From positions 124,001-188,000 of the forward strand of contig CAVUYM010000012.1 in assembly GCA_963745675.1 (NCBI GenBank): a stretch of DNA of 64,000 nt, given 5' to 3'. Below are positions 7,384 through 18,827 of the stretch, piece after piece (the stretch's first letter is position 1; each line of letters begins with the position of its first letter). Source of the DNA: JAUIIK01 sp963745675 (GTDB taxonomy: Bacteria; Chloroflexota; Chloroflexia; Thermomicrobiales; CFX8). A program made the position numbers and the translations under genes. Under the pieces are notes generated by a model. The model made no database searches. It was not told where the DNA came from and saw only the letters and a list, made by a program, of their open reading frames with translations.

Positions 7384-9704
7384 CTATGGTCGAACTACGA
7401 TCGCTGGCGGCTCCAGAACGGTAATAGACGGCAGCTCGCCTTCCCAGCGTTCGATCTCGACCAGCGCGTGCTGGCCAGCACTGCCCTGAGCAAGTTTCGA
7501 CGTCCCGCGGTCGAGGGTGACGGTGTTCGGATTGCCGTGGACGCACATGCTCTCGAAGTCAGAACTGACGAGCGGGTCGTACCACGCGCCGGTCGATATC
7601 TGGATGACCTGCGGCCGCACATCGTCGGTCAGGATAGCTCCGGCCAGGAAGCTGCCGCGGTCGTTGTAGACGCGCACGACGTCGCCGCTGACGATGCCGC
7701 GAGATGCAGCGTCGTCGGGGTGCATGCGTAGCGGTTCGCGTCCCTGGATCTTCGAATCCTGACTGTAGTCTCCAACATCAAGCTGGCTGTGCAATCTGGT
7801 GCGCGGGTTGTTGGCAATCATCATCAGCGGGAAGCGTTCGGTCGCGTCACCGCCGAGCCATTCCTCCGGGCTAAACCAGGCCGGGTGACCGAGGCAGTCG
7901 TCATAGCCGAAACTGGCAATATCTTCGGAATAGAGTTCGATCTTGCCGCTCGGTGTCGAAAGAGGATTCTCCTCAGGATCGGCCCGGAACTCCGAAAAGA
8001 GCACCTGAGAGTCGTCAAAGGGCAATTCCAGATAGCCCTCGGCCCAGAATTGGTCGAAGTCGGGAAAGTGATGACCGAGCCGCTCGGCCCGGCGCTGCCA
8101 GCGAGCGTACATATGCCGCAACCAGCCATCTTCATCGCGCCCTTCGGTGAAGGCCTCACCAATGTCGAGCGCCGCCGCCAAATCCGAGAAGGTATCGTAA
8201 TCGCTACGGGACTGACCGTAGGGCGGCACGGCCTGCTGCATGGCTGCCAGATAGGTGTCGTTCTGCGAACCGCCGATGTCGTTGCGTTCCAGCGAAATCG
8301 TACTCGGGATAACGATGTCGGAGTGGCGCGCCATCGAGGTCCAGAAGGGATCGTGAACGACAACCGTGTCCGCCCTGCCGAGTGCTCTCCGCAGGCGGCC
8401 GAGATCCTGATGATGATGGAACGGATTGCCGCCGCACCAGTAGACGAGCTTTGTCTCGGGATAGCTATAGCGGCCACCGTCGTAGTCAAAGGAAGCGCCG
8501 GGGTTGAGCAGCATATCAGATATGCGCGCAACCGGAATGAACGTTCCAGCACGGATTCGCACCCTGCCCCAGTCCTGGCAATCCGAAGCCCTCTGCCAGG
8601 TGCCCTTCGCCCATGCGCTGGACCGAACCGTAGCCGAAGCCATAGCCGCCGCCCGGCAATCCTATCTGGCCGGTCATCGCCGACAATGCGAGCGCCATCC
8701 AGGGCGGCTGCTCGCCAAATTCGGCGCGCTGCAGCGACCAGGTCGTGTTGATCAGGGTGCGTTTGGCAGCCATACGCCGGGCCAGCGCCCGGATATCGTC
8801 AGCCGCAATCTCGCTCAGGCTAGCTGCCCATTCCGGCGTCTTCGGCTGGCCGTCGTCTAGACCGAGGATGTAGCGTTCCAGCCGGTCGAAACCGGTGCAA
8901 TAGCGCTCGAGGAAAGCCTGGTCGTGCAGATCCTCGTCGATCAGGACATGGGCCAGCCCGAGCATCAGAGCGACATCCGAGCCGGGGCGAATCGGATACC
9001 AGGTCCCGTCGACGTTGTCTGGCATGTCGTCGCGCAGCGGGCTGAAGACGACGAATTCAGCGCCATTCTCGACCGCTCGATCGAGGAAAGCTCGCGAGCG
9101 GTGGCGGAAGACGCCGCCGTTACTGACCGCCGTGTTCTTCATCGGCACACCACCGAAGGTCACGAACAGTTCACAATGTTCAGCGATCGAAGCCCAACTG
9201 GTGCTGGCGAAACGCAGCATCTCGGCGCTGCCGATTGTCCGCCGCAGAATGACATCGCCAGCTCCGTGGCTATAGGAATCGACCGAAGCTGTATAGCCGC
9301 CGAGAAGGTTCAGAAAACGATGCACCTGGCTCTGAGCGTGATGGAAGCGCCCGGCGCTCGCCCAGCCATATGAGCCGCCGTAGACAGCCGATGCGCCGAA
9401 GTCACCGTAGACGCGTTTGAGTTCACTCGCGAGTAGCTCTGTCAATCGCTCCCACGACACGGGCACAAACGGCTCGGCCCCACGCTGATCCGTCGGACCT
9501 GGCCCATGATCGAGCCAACCAGCCCGGATCATCGGCTGGGCGATTCGCGTTGGCGTGGCGAGCGCTGCTGGCGATGTTGCCCAGAACCGGCGACGGATCG
9601 GGGTCGTGCTCGAATGGCTGAATCGAGACCAGCCGTTCATCCTCGACGACGGCGTCATACGCACCCCAATGGGAAAGATGTGAACGCGTCACCCGTGTCG
9701 CCAT
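7384..9704 (-). CDS. Molybdopterin S/N-oxide reductase (BisC/DMSO reductase family), two frameshifts
   Basis: The family reduces biotin, methionine, TMAO or DMSO oxides with a bis-MGD molybdenum cofactor. From the ATG at 9704 the protein reads MATRVTRSHLSHWGAYDAVV with no Tat signal, so a cytoplasmic BisC-like role is inferred. GGSYGWASAGRFHHAQSQ carries the serine expected to ligate Mo. FIPVARISDMLLNPG, YWCGGNPFHHHQDL and ERNDIGGSQNDTY follow as in the family, and the C-terminal part has the dinucleotide-binding region (NNPRTRLHSQLD). Two single-base insertions interrupt it, near 9575 (between SSAR and TRIAQPM) and near 8560 (between GQGANP and GTFIPVAR). It may be a recent pseudogene or carry sequence errors. 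The c-type cytochrome partner of periplasmic relatives is absent. Confidence 0.85.
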
Positions 9705-9796
9705 GCCCCCGCCTTCCGGAATTCGCTACCATGTTCGAGCGGTTAGCATATCCGATTGCAGCATCTGAGAACGACTCGTGACGGGACAAGGAAGAA

Positions 9797-9831
9797 GCCA
9801 GAGGGAGAGCAATTGCTTGCCTCCCTCTGGC
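9797..9831 (-). terminator. Terminator hairpin of the Tat-exported repeat protein
   Basis: GCCAGAGGGAG (9797-9807) and CTCCCTCTGGC (9821-9831) form a perfect 11-bp stem with GCAATTGC in the loop, 11 bp past the stop of the minus-strand gene at 9843. Confidence 0.6.
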
Positions 9832-9842
9832 CCAGAGCCTAT

Positions 9843-11066
9843 CTAGTCGCGAGGATCAGGATCGTTGGGATCGACCGAGATTCGGTAGGTGATGGGATCG
9901 ACGACAAGATATGAGATCGGTGTGTCTATCTCCACATGTGTCGTCAGATGTACATTGAATCCAGAATCCGGGATCCGCTCGACCCAGAGAATCGATGCCG
10001 GCGGGTTGCCACTTGGCGCGGGATTCCCCATGAACGTCACGCTCACATGGCTGCGATCAGTTGTCAGTGGCTCGCTGACAAAGATCGATGACACGTTTGG
10101 CGGAAAAATGGCGTTGCCGGCGGTCTGGAACTGCGAGCGCCCCTGCGAGACCAGCGCGACGCCCTTGGCATCCTGTGCCCGTGCATGGACGCCAACACCA
10201 TAGAAGCTGTGACCGTAGACGCCGGTCTGCTCAACGCTGTAGCCGTCGACACCAGTTCCATAGGGAGCCAGCCCTTCGACGCCAATCTTGTCGCCGCTAT
10301 ATCCACGGATTCCCGAAGATGCGGCGCTGGAACCAAAGACACCGATGTCGTCGTCGCTGTATCCGACTACGCCCGCCGCATGCTTGCTCTCGCCGCGTAC
10401 GCCACTACCATCGGAACTGGATCCGTGAACGCCATTGGATTCAACACTCTCGCCATACACACCGTCGCCATGCCAGCTCTTGCCGTCCACACCGCGGCCG
10501 GTATCGCTGTCACCTGAAACGCCCGAGTTTCCCTGGCTTTCGCCGCGTACTCCGTAGCCCGAGTTGCTGATGCCACGCACTCCGTTGTCGATCGTGCTCG
10601 ATCCGCTAATGGCCGTCCAATTCGGACTGGTGGCAACGATCGCTGTTGCGTCATCGGCCGTAGCAACGATGGCATTGTTCGTCTCACTGTAGGCTTGAAC
10701 GCCGATGCCATCGACGCTGTGACCGGAGACACCGCGTCCGGTCTCGGCGGCATAGCCAACGACGCCGTCTCCATCGTTCTGTTCGGCTGTGCCCCAGACG
10801 CCTACTCCCTGAACGCTCCGGCCCCAGACACCTGGTCCATTGGCGGAGTTGTAGCCGTTGACGGCCGCCGCAGCGTTGTTGCTCTGGCCGTTGACGACCC
10901 CGGCAGCGCTCGCATCCTCGCGGTTCAACATTGTTGTCGCCAGCACCCCGGTCGCGAGGGCTGCGCCCACCTTCAGAATTCGACGGCGGGACTGATCGGC
11001 TCCGGAACGCTCGGCACCAATTGCTTCGACATCAACTCCGGTCATAGTCTGCTCGGTCATGTTCAA
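9843..11066 (-). CDS. Tat-exported protein with GVxGxS-type repeats
   Basis: 407 aa. A twin-arginine signal, SRRRILKVGAALATG, at about residues 26-40, predicts folded export through Tat. Residues 60-310 are some twenty short units built on G-V-x-G-x-S, spaced 10-13 residues (for example GRGVDGKSWHGDGVYGES), which would form a parallel beta-helix or fibre-like stalk. The last 100 residues are a non-repetitive, beta-rich domain (NAIFPPNVSSIFVSEP onward) that could be an assembly cap. No catalytic motif is visible. A structural or adhesive surface protein is inferred. A terminator hairpin follows. Confidence 0.75.
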   Translation of the reverse strand: MNMTEQTMTGVDVEAIGAERSGADQSRRRILKVGAALATGVLATTMLNREDASAAGVVNGQSNNAAAAVNGYNSANGPGVWGRSVQGVGVWGTAEQNDGDGVVGYAAETGRGVSGHSVDGIGVQAYSETNNAIVATADDATAIVATSPNWTAISGSSTIDNGVRGISNSGYGVRGESQGNSGVSGDSDTGRGVDGKSWHGDGVYGESVESNGVHGSSSDGSGVRGESKHAAGVVGYSDDDIGVFGSSAASSGIRGYSGDKIGVEGLAPYGTGVDGYSVEQTGVYGHSFYGVGVHARAQDAKGVALVSQGRSQFQTAGNAIFPPNVSSIFVSEPLTTDRSHVSVTFMGNPAPSGNPPASILWVERIPDSGFNVHLTTHVEIDTPISYLVVDPITYRISVDPNDPDPRD

Positions 11067-11175
11067 TTTCCCTTCTCATTGCATCACCAAATGACCTTGT
11101 CTCAACTAAGACCGGTGAGAAGGGAACTTCTTACAGTTTCTTGCAGAGTCGTTTTGGCGTGGCCTGAGAGCCCTG

Positions 11176-11517
11176 TCAGCCGAGCTCCGGCGGCGCTTGC
11201 GGAGCCTGCTCTCGTTCATGCAAGCCATAGTCGCGCATCACGCTCGCAACCCGCAGCCGGTAGTTAGCGAAGATACCGGTTCTGCCGCGTATCTGGGCGT
11301 CACGGTGCTGAAGCTGCTCGCGCCACTCGATGACGGCATCTTCGTCCCGCCAGAATGAGAGTGACAGAATCTTGCCGGGGTCGTTCAAACTTTGAAAGCG
11401 TTCGATCGATATGAAGCCTTCAATCTCATCGAGCAAGGGTCGCAGATCGGCGGCAATGTCAAGATAATCGTCCTTTCTACCATCGGCGGGTATGACTTCA
11501 AAGATCACAGCAATCAA
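11176..11517 (-). CDS. Antibiotic biosynthesis monooxygenase (ABM) domain protein
   Basis: 113 aa, a single dimeric ferredoxin-like ABM fold. MIAVIFEVIPADGRKDDYLDI opens the first strand-helix, EGFISIERFQS and LSLSFWRDEDAVIEWR are the family's typical second half, followed by HRDAQIRGRTGIF. Members include cofactor-free monooxygenases and heme-degrading enzymes; there is no basis to choose here. It is upstream of and co-directional with the repeat-protein gene, 109 bp apart. Complete and intact. Confidence 0.85.
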   Translation of the reverse strand: MIAVIFEVIPADGRKDDYLDIAADLRPLLDEIEGFISIERFQSLNDPGKILSLSFWRDEDAVIEWREQLQHRDAQIRGRTGIFANYRLRVASVMRDYGLHEREQAPQAPPELG

Positions 11518-11707
11518 CGTCTGAACCTTTCACCTTTATCCACACCCGATCGGCCCTCGGATTACTCCCTCATAGTACCGACATTGAATGAGGCCTACTT
11601 GCCGTCGGTACGGAATGACCTGTCGGATTCCTACCTGCCGCCATTCACACAAATGCAATTTCTTCGGAAGATTGAATGAGTCGTTTGACTAAGCCGTTGA
11701 TGATGTA

Positions 11708-13393
11708 TTGCCTGTTCCTGAATCGTGGCCCGACTTGAGCGCTAGCAATTGGAGGCGAACTATTCGTCTCAACTTGTATCGTTACGGACTCTTCACTGCC
11801 GCTATGGTGAGCATGGCCACGCTCGCGGTTATACATTCGCCTATGCTCAATGCAGATCTACTTCTGGCTCTCTTCATCGTATTGCTTGTCGTCGCCGGAC
11901 GCAGCATCGACATTCGCATTAGCGGCGCGGGTTCAACGCACATGGGGACCCCGGCCCTCCTGGTCGGCGTGCTATTGCTCAATCCAACACTGGCAGTACT
12001 TGCCGTTGGAGTAGGCGCGGCAGTCAGCGAAGTCATCAAACGTTCATCACGCGATCGCCTGGTATTCAATATCGGGCAGGGCACGATTCAGGCACTACTC
12101 GCCCTCGGCATCCTCCGTCTCGCCGGATGGAATCCGATTGAGCATAACTTCGAGAGTCCGCTCATGCTCGGGGCCATATTCGTTGCCGGGATGGTGGCGA
12201 TAACGGCGAGCGCATGGATGGTGAGCATCCGCGTCAGTATTGAAACCGATCGCCCGCTATGGCCAATCTTCGTTGAAGTGATGTTCGGCGGGGACTCGAA
12301 GCTCTATCTCATCGATCTCTCGAAGATCAGCTTCGGCCTCATCGCGGCCATGCTCATTACCTGGACACCGCTTCACATCCTTCTCATCATCATTCCCTTA
12401 GCGACGATGAGCAAGGCCATCATGCGCGGCAATGATTTGCGCCAGCGTTTGGAAAAGGCGCTCTACGAAACCGAAGCTTCGCTGGCGGAGGCTCAGCAGT
12501 TGGCCAAGCTCGGGAGTTGGGAATGGGAACTATCCAACCGCTACATGCGCTGGTCGGAACAAGTCTTCGAGATCACCGGCCTTGAATCAGATGGTGCGCT
12601 TGTCTCGCTCGGGGATCTACGCCGCTTGTTGCGCCGGCCAGACCGAATGAAGCTCGAACAGACGGTTTGCCGCCTCGTCGAGACCCATGGAACGGCTGAA
12701 TTCGACCATGAAGTTGTACGCGCCGACGGCTCGGTCCGGTATGTCCATCATGTGTTCGCATGGGCACCGGCAGACGATAGAGCAGGAGATCGGCTCGTTG
12801 GCACGTTGCTCGACATCACTGAGCGCAAACAGCTCGAGCTTGCGCTGCGCTTTCAGGCCTACCACGACGGACTTACCGGTTTACCAAACCGGGAATTCTT
12901 CCTGGAGCGGCTCGTGGACTATCTCACCATTAGCCGCGAACGTGATGGGAATAAGGGCGTCATCTTCCTCGACCTGGACCACTTCAAAGAGATTAATGAC
13001 CGCTTTGGTCATAGAGCCGGAGACGCAGTGCTCGTTGAAGTAGCACGGCGACTCGAGCAACTGATCGGCCCGCGGGAAACGCTGGCCCGGCTCAGTGGGG
13101 ACGAATTCACCGTCCTCGTCTGCAATCAGCACGACGAGCACCACATCGTTAGACTTGCCGCCGACCTGCTCAATGCGGTCCAGCAACCGATTCACGTCGA
13201 TGGCACGGCTATCCCGATAACTGCCAGCGCCGGACTCGTCTATATCACCGAGCGCCATAAGACTCCATCTGATGTCTTGAGCGAAGCCGACAGAGCGCTC
13301 TATCGCGCGAAAGACTTAGGGCGAAATCGCTTCAGTGGCGAATACCTCGTTGCAAACCAGGAAGAGCCGATCGTTCTACGCACGCTCGCCTGA
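11708..13393 (+). CDS. Membrane-anchored PAS-GGDEF diguanylate cyclase
   Basis: 561 aa. The first 230 residues hold about six to seven hydrophobic segments (from YRYGLFTAAMVSMATLAVI to MLITWTPLHILLIIIPLA), resembling a MASE-like integral sensor. A coiled-coil stretch is followed by a PAS domain (LGSWEWELSNRYMRWSEQV to LVGTLLDITERKQLE) and a GGDEF domain with DLDHFKEINDRFGH and the active-site variant SGDEF. SGDEF is compatible with cyclic-di-GMP synthesis. The RxxD inhibitory site is not seen five residues upstream (RETL instead). The start is uncertain: a TTG at 11708 without a strong ribosome site. No EAL domain. Confidence 0.9.
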   Translation: MPVPESWPDLSASNWRRTIRLNLYRYGLFTAAMVSMATLAVIHSPMLNADLLLALFIVLLVVAGRSIDIRISGAGSTHMGTPALLVGVLLLNPTLAVLAVGVGAAVSEVIKRSSRDRLVFNIGQGTIQALLALGILRLAGWNPIEHNFESPLMLGAIFVAGMVAITASAWMVSIRVSIETDRPLWPIFVEVMFGGDSKLYLIDLSKISFGLIAAMLITWTPLHILLIIIPLATMSKAIMRGNDLRQRLEKALYETEASLAEAQQLAKLGSWEWELSNRYMRWSEQVFEITGLESDGALVSLGDLRRLLRRPDRMKLEQTVCRLVETHGTAEFDHEVVRADGSVRYVHHVFAWAPADDRAGDRLVGTLLDITERKQLELALRFQAYHDGLTGLPNREFFLERLVDYLTISRERDGNKGVIFLDLDHFKEINDRFGHRAGDAVLVEVARRLEQLIGPRETLARLSGDEFTVLVCNQHDEHHIVRLAADLLNAVQQPIHVDGTAIPITASAGLVYITERHKTPSDVLSEADRALYRAKDLGRNRFSGEYLVANQEEPIVLRTLA

Positions 13394-13536
13394 GCCGAAT
13401 ATCCAACAACTTCCCTATAACCTGGAATACACTGATTACCTATACCGCAAATTAATATGTGGTCAGAATAAGTAGCCGCGCCGAAGACGGAGAACGGCAG
13501 AGTCTACGGCAAACACTCAGGATGGAGCAGTGCTCG

Positions 13537-14864
13537 ATGAGCGGAAAACCAGGCCAGGATGAAGTTGACGAGCGCATCGACCAAGATACGCAGAAAATTC
13601 CCTATGAACCTGAAACAGAGCGCCCGGAGGCCACCGACGAGGGCAGCGACAGCCAGCCGACGATAACCCTCCCACAAAACATCGACGGTGTCTCTCCGAC
13701 GGTGGAAGAGGTTTCAAGTCCATTTGCCTCAAAAGAGGATCTGCTCACCGTGCCCGAAGACGAAGAAGGAATTCGAACGGCCTGAAGAATCAGGCGACTC
13801 GGTCGATGCAATGCCTGCGCAGGAAAGCGACGAACTGACTATTCTCGACAGTGACGATAAACCCGCCGCCAGGCGACGATGGTGATGAAGCGGGCGATAC
13901 CCCCGGAGGGACTGTGGAAGAGTCCGACACTGGCACCGAGAGCGTCCCTGGCGACGAAGACATCGCCTCCTCTGAACCGGCTGATGAAGATGACGTTGTA
14001 ATTGAGGACGAAGATGATGACGACTCCACTACAGATCCGCCCGACGAAGAGGTCGTGCCCATTGAAGACGATAGCAATGGCGATGAACAAGAATCAGAAG
14101 ACTCAGAGAGCGATGTGTTCCTGTTTGCCGACAACGACGGTGGAATCACGATTGACGCCGGCAATGCGTTGGGCTCAGACAACGATAGCATTACCTGGCA
14201 TTTCGCTGACGACGAGTTCCAACTCGTTGACTCGAACGAAGGCTATCTCTCGGCAGGCGAAGATTCGGATAGCGATTCATTTGAGTTGAGTTCCGACAGC
14301 GACAGCACCGGTCTGCAGGAGGGGTCGACAATCACCGCCGGGAATCCCGACAACAACGAGCTAACCTTTCGAATCGAGCAATAGTGACAATAGCCTGTCA
14401 TTTGGGGATGGCCTACCAAATGTCGGGACTATTGAAATCACGCCAGACCCCGAGGATGAGCAACTCGATGAGGACATTCAGGATTCCGAATCGAGACGAG
14501 CGCAGCCGATGCGGAATCTGAAGAGGACGCTGAGAACGCCGACAATGATGATGCAGGTAACGGCTCATCCGATGACGACAAGCCAATGGAGCAAGAAGAA
14601 CTCAACGAGCCCATCGATTTCACCCCTGAGCCTGAGCCCGAAGAGAAGACAGGCGCAGACGAAGACGACCGAGAAGATACCCCTGCAGAGGAACCCGTAA
14701 GACTGGATCTGAGCGGCGGCTCCAACAGCATTCTTGATGCAATCGACGTCTTTGACGGAGACGACGATATGAAAGGCTTCTTCGACGACTCGGACGATGA
14801 CGACCTCAAAGGTGACGAAGATGATGACGACGATGACGATGATGATTTCGACGATATCTTCTAA
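13537..14864 (+). CDS. Highly acidic Asp/Glu-rich protein, four apparent frameshifts
   Basis: From ATG 13537 (GGAG at 13523-13526) the protein reads MSGKPGQDEVDERIDQDT and stays extremely acidic across five consecutive frame segments, joined near 13765, 13862, 14384 and 14495. The repaired product is about 440 aa. The middle part has a Gly/Asn/Asp beta-like region (FLFADNDGGITIDAGNALGS), and the C-terminus is a run of aspartates ending FDDIF. Acidic composition is maintained in the correct frame on both sides of every junction, so it was recently one gene. Possible roles are calcium binding, surface interaction or a chaperone-like disordered protein. No family is recognised. It is downstream of and co-directional with the GGDEF gene. 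Confidence 0.55.
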
Positions 14865-14867
14865 AGG

Positions 14868-15681
14868 TTAGCCGCGAATGAAACCGCCTTCGGAGTGCAG
14901 GATCTGACCGGTGATCCAGCGAGCATCCGGCGACGCGAGAAAGGCCACAAGCCGAGCCGCGTCGCCGGGTTCGCCTATGCGGCCCATCGGAAAGCGCGGC
15001 AACAAAAACGTCTTGACATCATCGTCCATCCAGCCGGTGTCGGTCGGGCCGGGATTGATGGCATTCACTGTTATGCCGCGCGGCGCGAGCGAGTGTGACA
15101 ACGAAACAGTCAGGGCATCGACCGCGCCTTTTGTCGCTGCATACGCCAGTTCTCCGGGCATCGGGCCGAGCCCCTGGCCCGATGTGATATTGATGATCCG
15201 TCCTGATCCAGCCCGTTGTCGTTCGTCCGGAAAGCGCCGGGCAAACTCGACACAGAGCAGCGCCGTTGCCCGTAAATTCACCTCATAGTGAGCGTCGAGT
15301 AGTCTTGGCATTCAGCGTGTCCCAGCTGGAATCGGTCGAATGCGTCGCATTATTCACGAGGATCGTCGCCGGACCAAGCCATTCGGCTGCAGTTTCGATC
15401 ACCCGGGCCGGAGCGTCCGGTTCTGAGAGGTCGACCTGCATACCTCCCGCCCGGACTCCCTGGCGCTCGATAGCCTCTTCCAGAATTGCGGGTCCATCTT
15501 GATCGAGAAGATGACTCGTGTGGGCGTCGTAGGGTTGCCAATGGGTAAAGAAGACGTCAGCCCCGGCTCGCGCCAGAGCCATGCAGATTGCCGCGCCAAT
15601 ACCCTCCCGGCGGCTCGCGCCGGTGACGATCGCGGTCATCCCCGCTAACCTGCGAGCTGGAAGCTCAAGCTCTGAAGTCAT
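14868..15681 (-). CDS. Classical short-chain dehydrogenase/reductase, one frameshift
   Basis: A FabG-like NAD(P)H-dependent oxidoreductase of about 270 aa. VTGASRREGIGAAI is the glycine-rich cofactor loop, NNAT the stabilising strand, ITSGQG carries the catalytic serine and YAATKG the Tyr/Lys pair; GFIRG ends the protein. The frame breaks near 15300: DTLNAK in one frame continues as LLDAHYEVNLRAT in the next, consistent with one inserted base. The substrate cannot be told. The start at 15681 lies 14 bp after the end of the NHL pseudogene frame on the same strand. Confidence 0.8.
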
Positions 15682-15694
15682 TGGTACTCGCTTC

Positions 15695-18638
15695 TCAACA
15701 CCAGCAATCGATGCTGGCCATGACAGACACCTCCGGGCAACCGCGATTCACCCGACCGAATAATCGCCGAGCATACAGGAACGCGCACTGGCCTGCACCG
15801 TCGGGTCGCCATCCGGCGAACTGCGCGCTCACTATCTGGTTGAGCGAGCCGTCACCAGTGAGCGTCCCGCACGAAGGCCGGCTAGCAGTATGTCTGTATT
15901 TCATCACTGCGGGATCTCGGGGGCCGCGGAAGATCTGAATACGCGAATTTTCGCTATCGGTTACGTAAACGTCGTCTGATTACCGCTGAGTCAATTGCAA
16001 TGCCCAGCGGCGTTCGAAACTGGCCATTGCCTGTTCCGAAGGTCCCAAATTGCAGGAGATACGCGCCATCTGGAGTGAATTTCTGCACGCGCTGATTTCC
16101 CGTATCCGTCACGTAGAGATAGCCGAGGCTATCAGCATCGATCGCAGAAGGAGTGTTGAACTCTCCGTTGCCGGCACCAAAGCCGCCCCACTGGCGAATG
16201 TAGACACCATCCAGGTCGAATTCTTGTACGCGCTGGTTGCCCTTTTCCGTGACAAATACCGATTCATTCCCACACCGCGATGCCGATAGGCTCGTCGAAC
16301 TGGCCGTCCCCATTGCCTTGCGTGCCCCAGGTATATACAAACACCCCTGTCGACGTGAATTTCTGGACACGATTGTTGCCTTGATCGACAACATAGACAT
16401 TGTCATCATCATCGACCGCGATCCCCTGCGGGCCATTGAATTGCCCTTCTCCGGAACCTGTCGATGCCCCAGCCACCCACTAGCTTCCCAAATTCGTTGA
16501 ATATGACGACACGATTGTGTCCGGTGTCAGTCACATACACGTTGCCTATGCTGTCGAACACTAGATCGCGCGGAGCCAGCAGGGAAGTATAGCCCCATTC
16601 AATCGACGGAATCCTGCGTCATTCCAGAGTTTGATCTGATTGAGTGCGGAATCCACAACTCCGATTTGACCGTTCTCTCGCACATCGATCCCGGCCGGGG
16701 TGATGAAACGCCCGACACCATCCCCGGTCGAGTATCCGAGGGAATCTCCACTATGAGCGTCGAAAACCTGCATCCGCTTGTTGATGGAGTCCGCCACGAA
16801 CAACGTCACTCCTGCGATGAGGCGATGCCGTGCGGCTCGGAGAGTTGCCCGACTCCCGTCTCCGGTTGCGCCAATGAGTCTTCTGAAAACCACCGTTCGT
16901 GTCAAAGACCTGAACATTATTGTTGACGCTGTCGCTGACGTAGACGCTATTACGTTTCGTTCAGTAGACGATTCCGGTCGGAGCATCGAACTGGCCGGCG
17001 GCGCTGTCCTTCAGTCCCCCACTTACGGACGAATACGCCATTCGCATCGAAGACCTGAACGCGAGTGGTTTCCGGCGTCACTGACATAGATCGTTTCCGG
17101 AGCCGTCGACCGCAACGCCCTGCGGAAGATCCAGCTTCCCATCAGCTGACTCCATGGCTGCCGAACTGGCTGAGAAACTGGCCGGAAGCGTTGAACTTCT
17201 GGATGCGATCATTGTCGGCGTCGCTGACATAGACATTTCCAAGCGCGTCGATTGCGATAGCGGTTGGATTCTTGAAACTCGCCCGGCAACGTCCCCGCTG
17301 TTCCCCATGCCAACAGAAACTGGCCGGTCTGATCGAATTTCTGAATGCGGTTGTTGATGAGATCGGCAATATAGATGTTGTCCGATGCATCCACCGCAAT
17401 CGCCCAGGGAGTGGAGAACGCGCCATTGCCCGCGCCGAGAGAACCCCATTGCAGAACGAATCGACCGTCGGGATCGAATTTCTGAACGCGGTTAGCCAGG
17501 GCATCGACGACATAGATGTTCTCAGACGAATCAATCGCTACACCACCGGACCCTGCCATATTCCGGGTCGGGTCGCTCAGGAGGCCGAACTTGCCAGTGT
17601 AGGAATAGCCTTCGGAGCTCAGTAACGGTCGGGACCGAGGTTTCGGTCGCGCCGCTCGTCGCCGTCGGCAGTAGGCGCGGGGCTAGTCGCCGTTGGGCTC
17701 TCCAGCGGGCCAGTCGCAATTGCCGTAGCGGTATCCGTCGGTGCCGGAGTCGGATCGCGGCATAGCGCCACTGGTAATAGTGCTGACCGACGTTGCCCTG
17801 CTCGACCTGCCAGCCGGATGGATTGTCTGGCGTGTAGGTCAGACAGCGACGCTCGAAACACTGCAACAGGACCGGCTTGACCGTTCCAGCGACCTTGATC
17901 CGCACCCAGTAGGCCTCGGTGATCGGCAGTCCGGTCGCAAAATATGGATTTTCGAAGAGCAACGCCTCACTCACGGCTACCATTCGCATAGACCGGCCCG
18001 GATGCATTCATGAATGACCAGAAAGGCGACGCCACCTGGTGATCGATGCCGGGCACCGTCACGCGCTGAGCTGCCGTCACGCCGTAGATCGCGAACTGGC
18101 CGTCGCTACCTACCGTTCCGTCACGCGCAACCGTTTGTGTAATTGGCGAGCCGTCGGCGAGGGGAGCAGCCTGGAGTAATCCCTTGAGCGAGGCGTACGT
18201 CGGACCGAGCACATCGTCGGCGTCGCCAGCCACATTCAGGCTTGCCGCAGCGTACTGCTCAAATGTGTTGTCGCCGAGCTGCAACCGCCCGCTAATCAAC
18301 TCATTGACCAGCAGGCCGTTCGTGACGTACCAGATGGCGTTTGGATCACCCGTATCGGGGTGGGTGATCTCCATCCGGGATTTGTCGTAATACTGCACTT
18401 CGCGCTCGCCGCCCGGAGATTCGGCGTACGGCTCGCGCAGTGAGCCGGTATTCGCTTGTGGTCCCCATTGCCAGGTGCGACTCACCACACCATCTGCAAC
18501 GGGTTTGTCGGTACGTTCCCAAACACTAAGGAAGTTGGGGTTGGCCGGAGCTTCCGCACCCGTGATCGCCACGAGGGAAAGCGCTACGAAACTTGCGCAG
18601 AGAAGACCGATTACCCCTAGGCGAACGGAGCCGAACAT
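15695..18638 (-). pseudogene. Secreted NHL-repeat protein, copy 1, heavily frameshifted
   Basis: This is a broken paralogue of the adjacent gene at 18828-21586. The first 220 codons from ATG 18638 are intact: signal peptide, then NFLSVWERTDKPVADG, RTWQWGP, EPYAESPGGEREVQYYDK and a beta-rich domain. After FMNASGP the frame shifts (near 17980), continues through EALLFENPYFATGL and GQHYYQWRY, then breaks repeatedly. NHL units such as IQKFDQTGQFLLAWGTAG, VYVSDADNDRIQKFNASGQF and YVTDTGNQRVQKFTPDGAYL are scattered over all three frames. At least eight frameshifts are needed to restore it. The last NHL unit ends near 15910; the open frame then runs on to 15695. Degradation is far denser than in neighbours, supporting a real pseudogene. 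Confidence 0.75.
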
Positions 18639-18644
18639 GCCGCA

Positions 18645-18702
18645 CTCCTCCTATAAATTGTCGCGAGAGGCCCAGAATAGACGCAGTGGGATTCTAGCAG
18701 TT
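18645..18702 (-). promoter_or_regulatory. 5' leader of NHL copy 1, duplicate of the copy 2 leader
   Basis: It carries the same 20-nt TGCTAGAATCCCACTGCGTC block, then a diverged GGGCCTCTCGCGACAATTT and AGGAGG before ATG 18638. Conservation of the block while the gene body is broken suggests either recent decay or a function for the block itself. Confidence 0.5.
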
Positions 18703-18827
18703 TAGGTGAAAACAGAGGCCGTCGCCCCGATCTCCGTGCCCATACTGTCACGTCCCGCAAATTCGGCGAGTCGAGTCTGCCGCTGGCGTTCCGCGTAGAC
18801 GGAAGACCTACGTCGGCGCCGTGCCAC

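Noticed and set aside
11536..11544. Perfect DnaA box TTATCCACA
   Set aside because: A single 9-mer far from dnaA with no companions; expected occasionally by chance.
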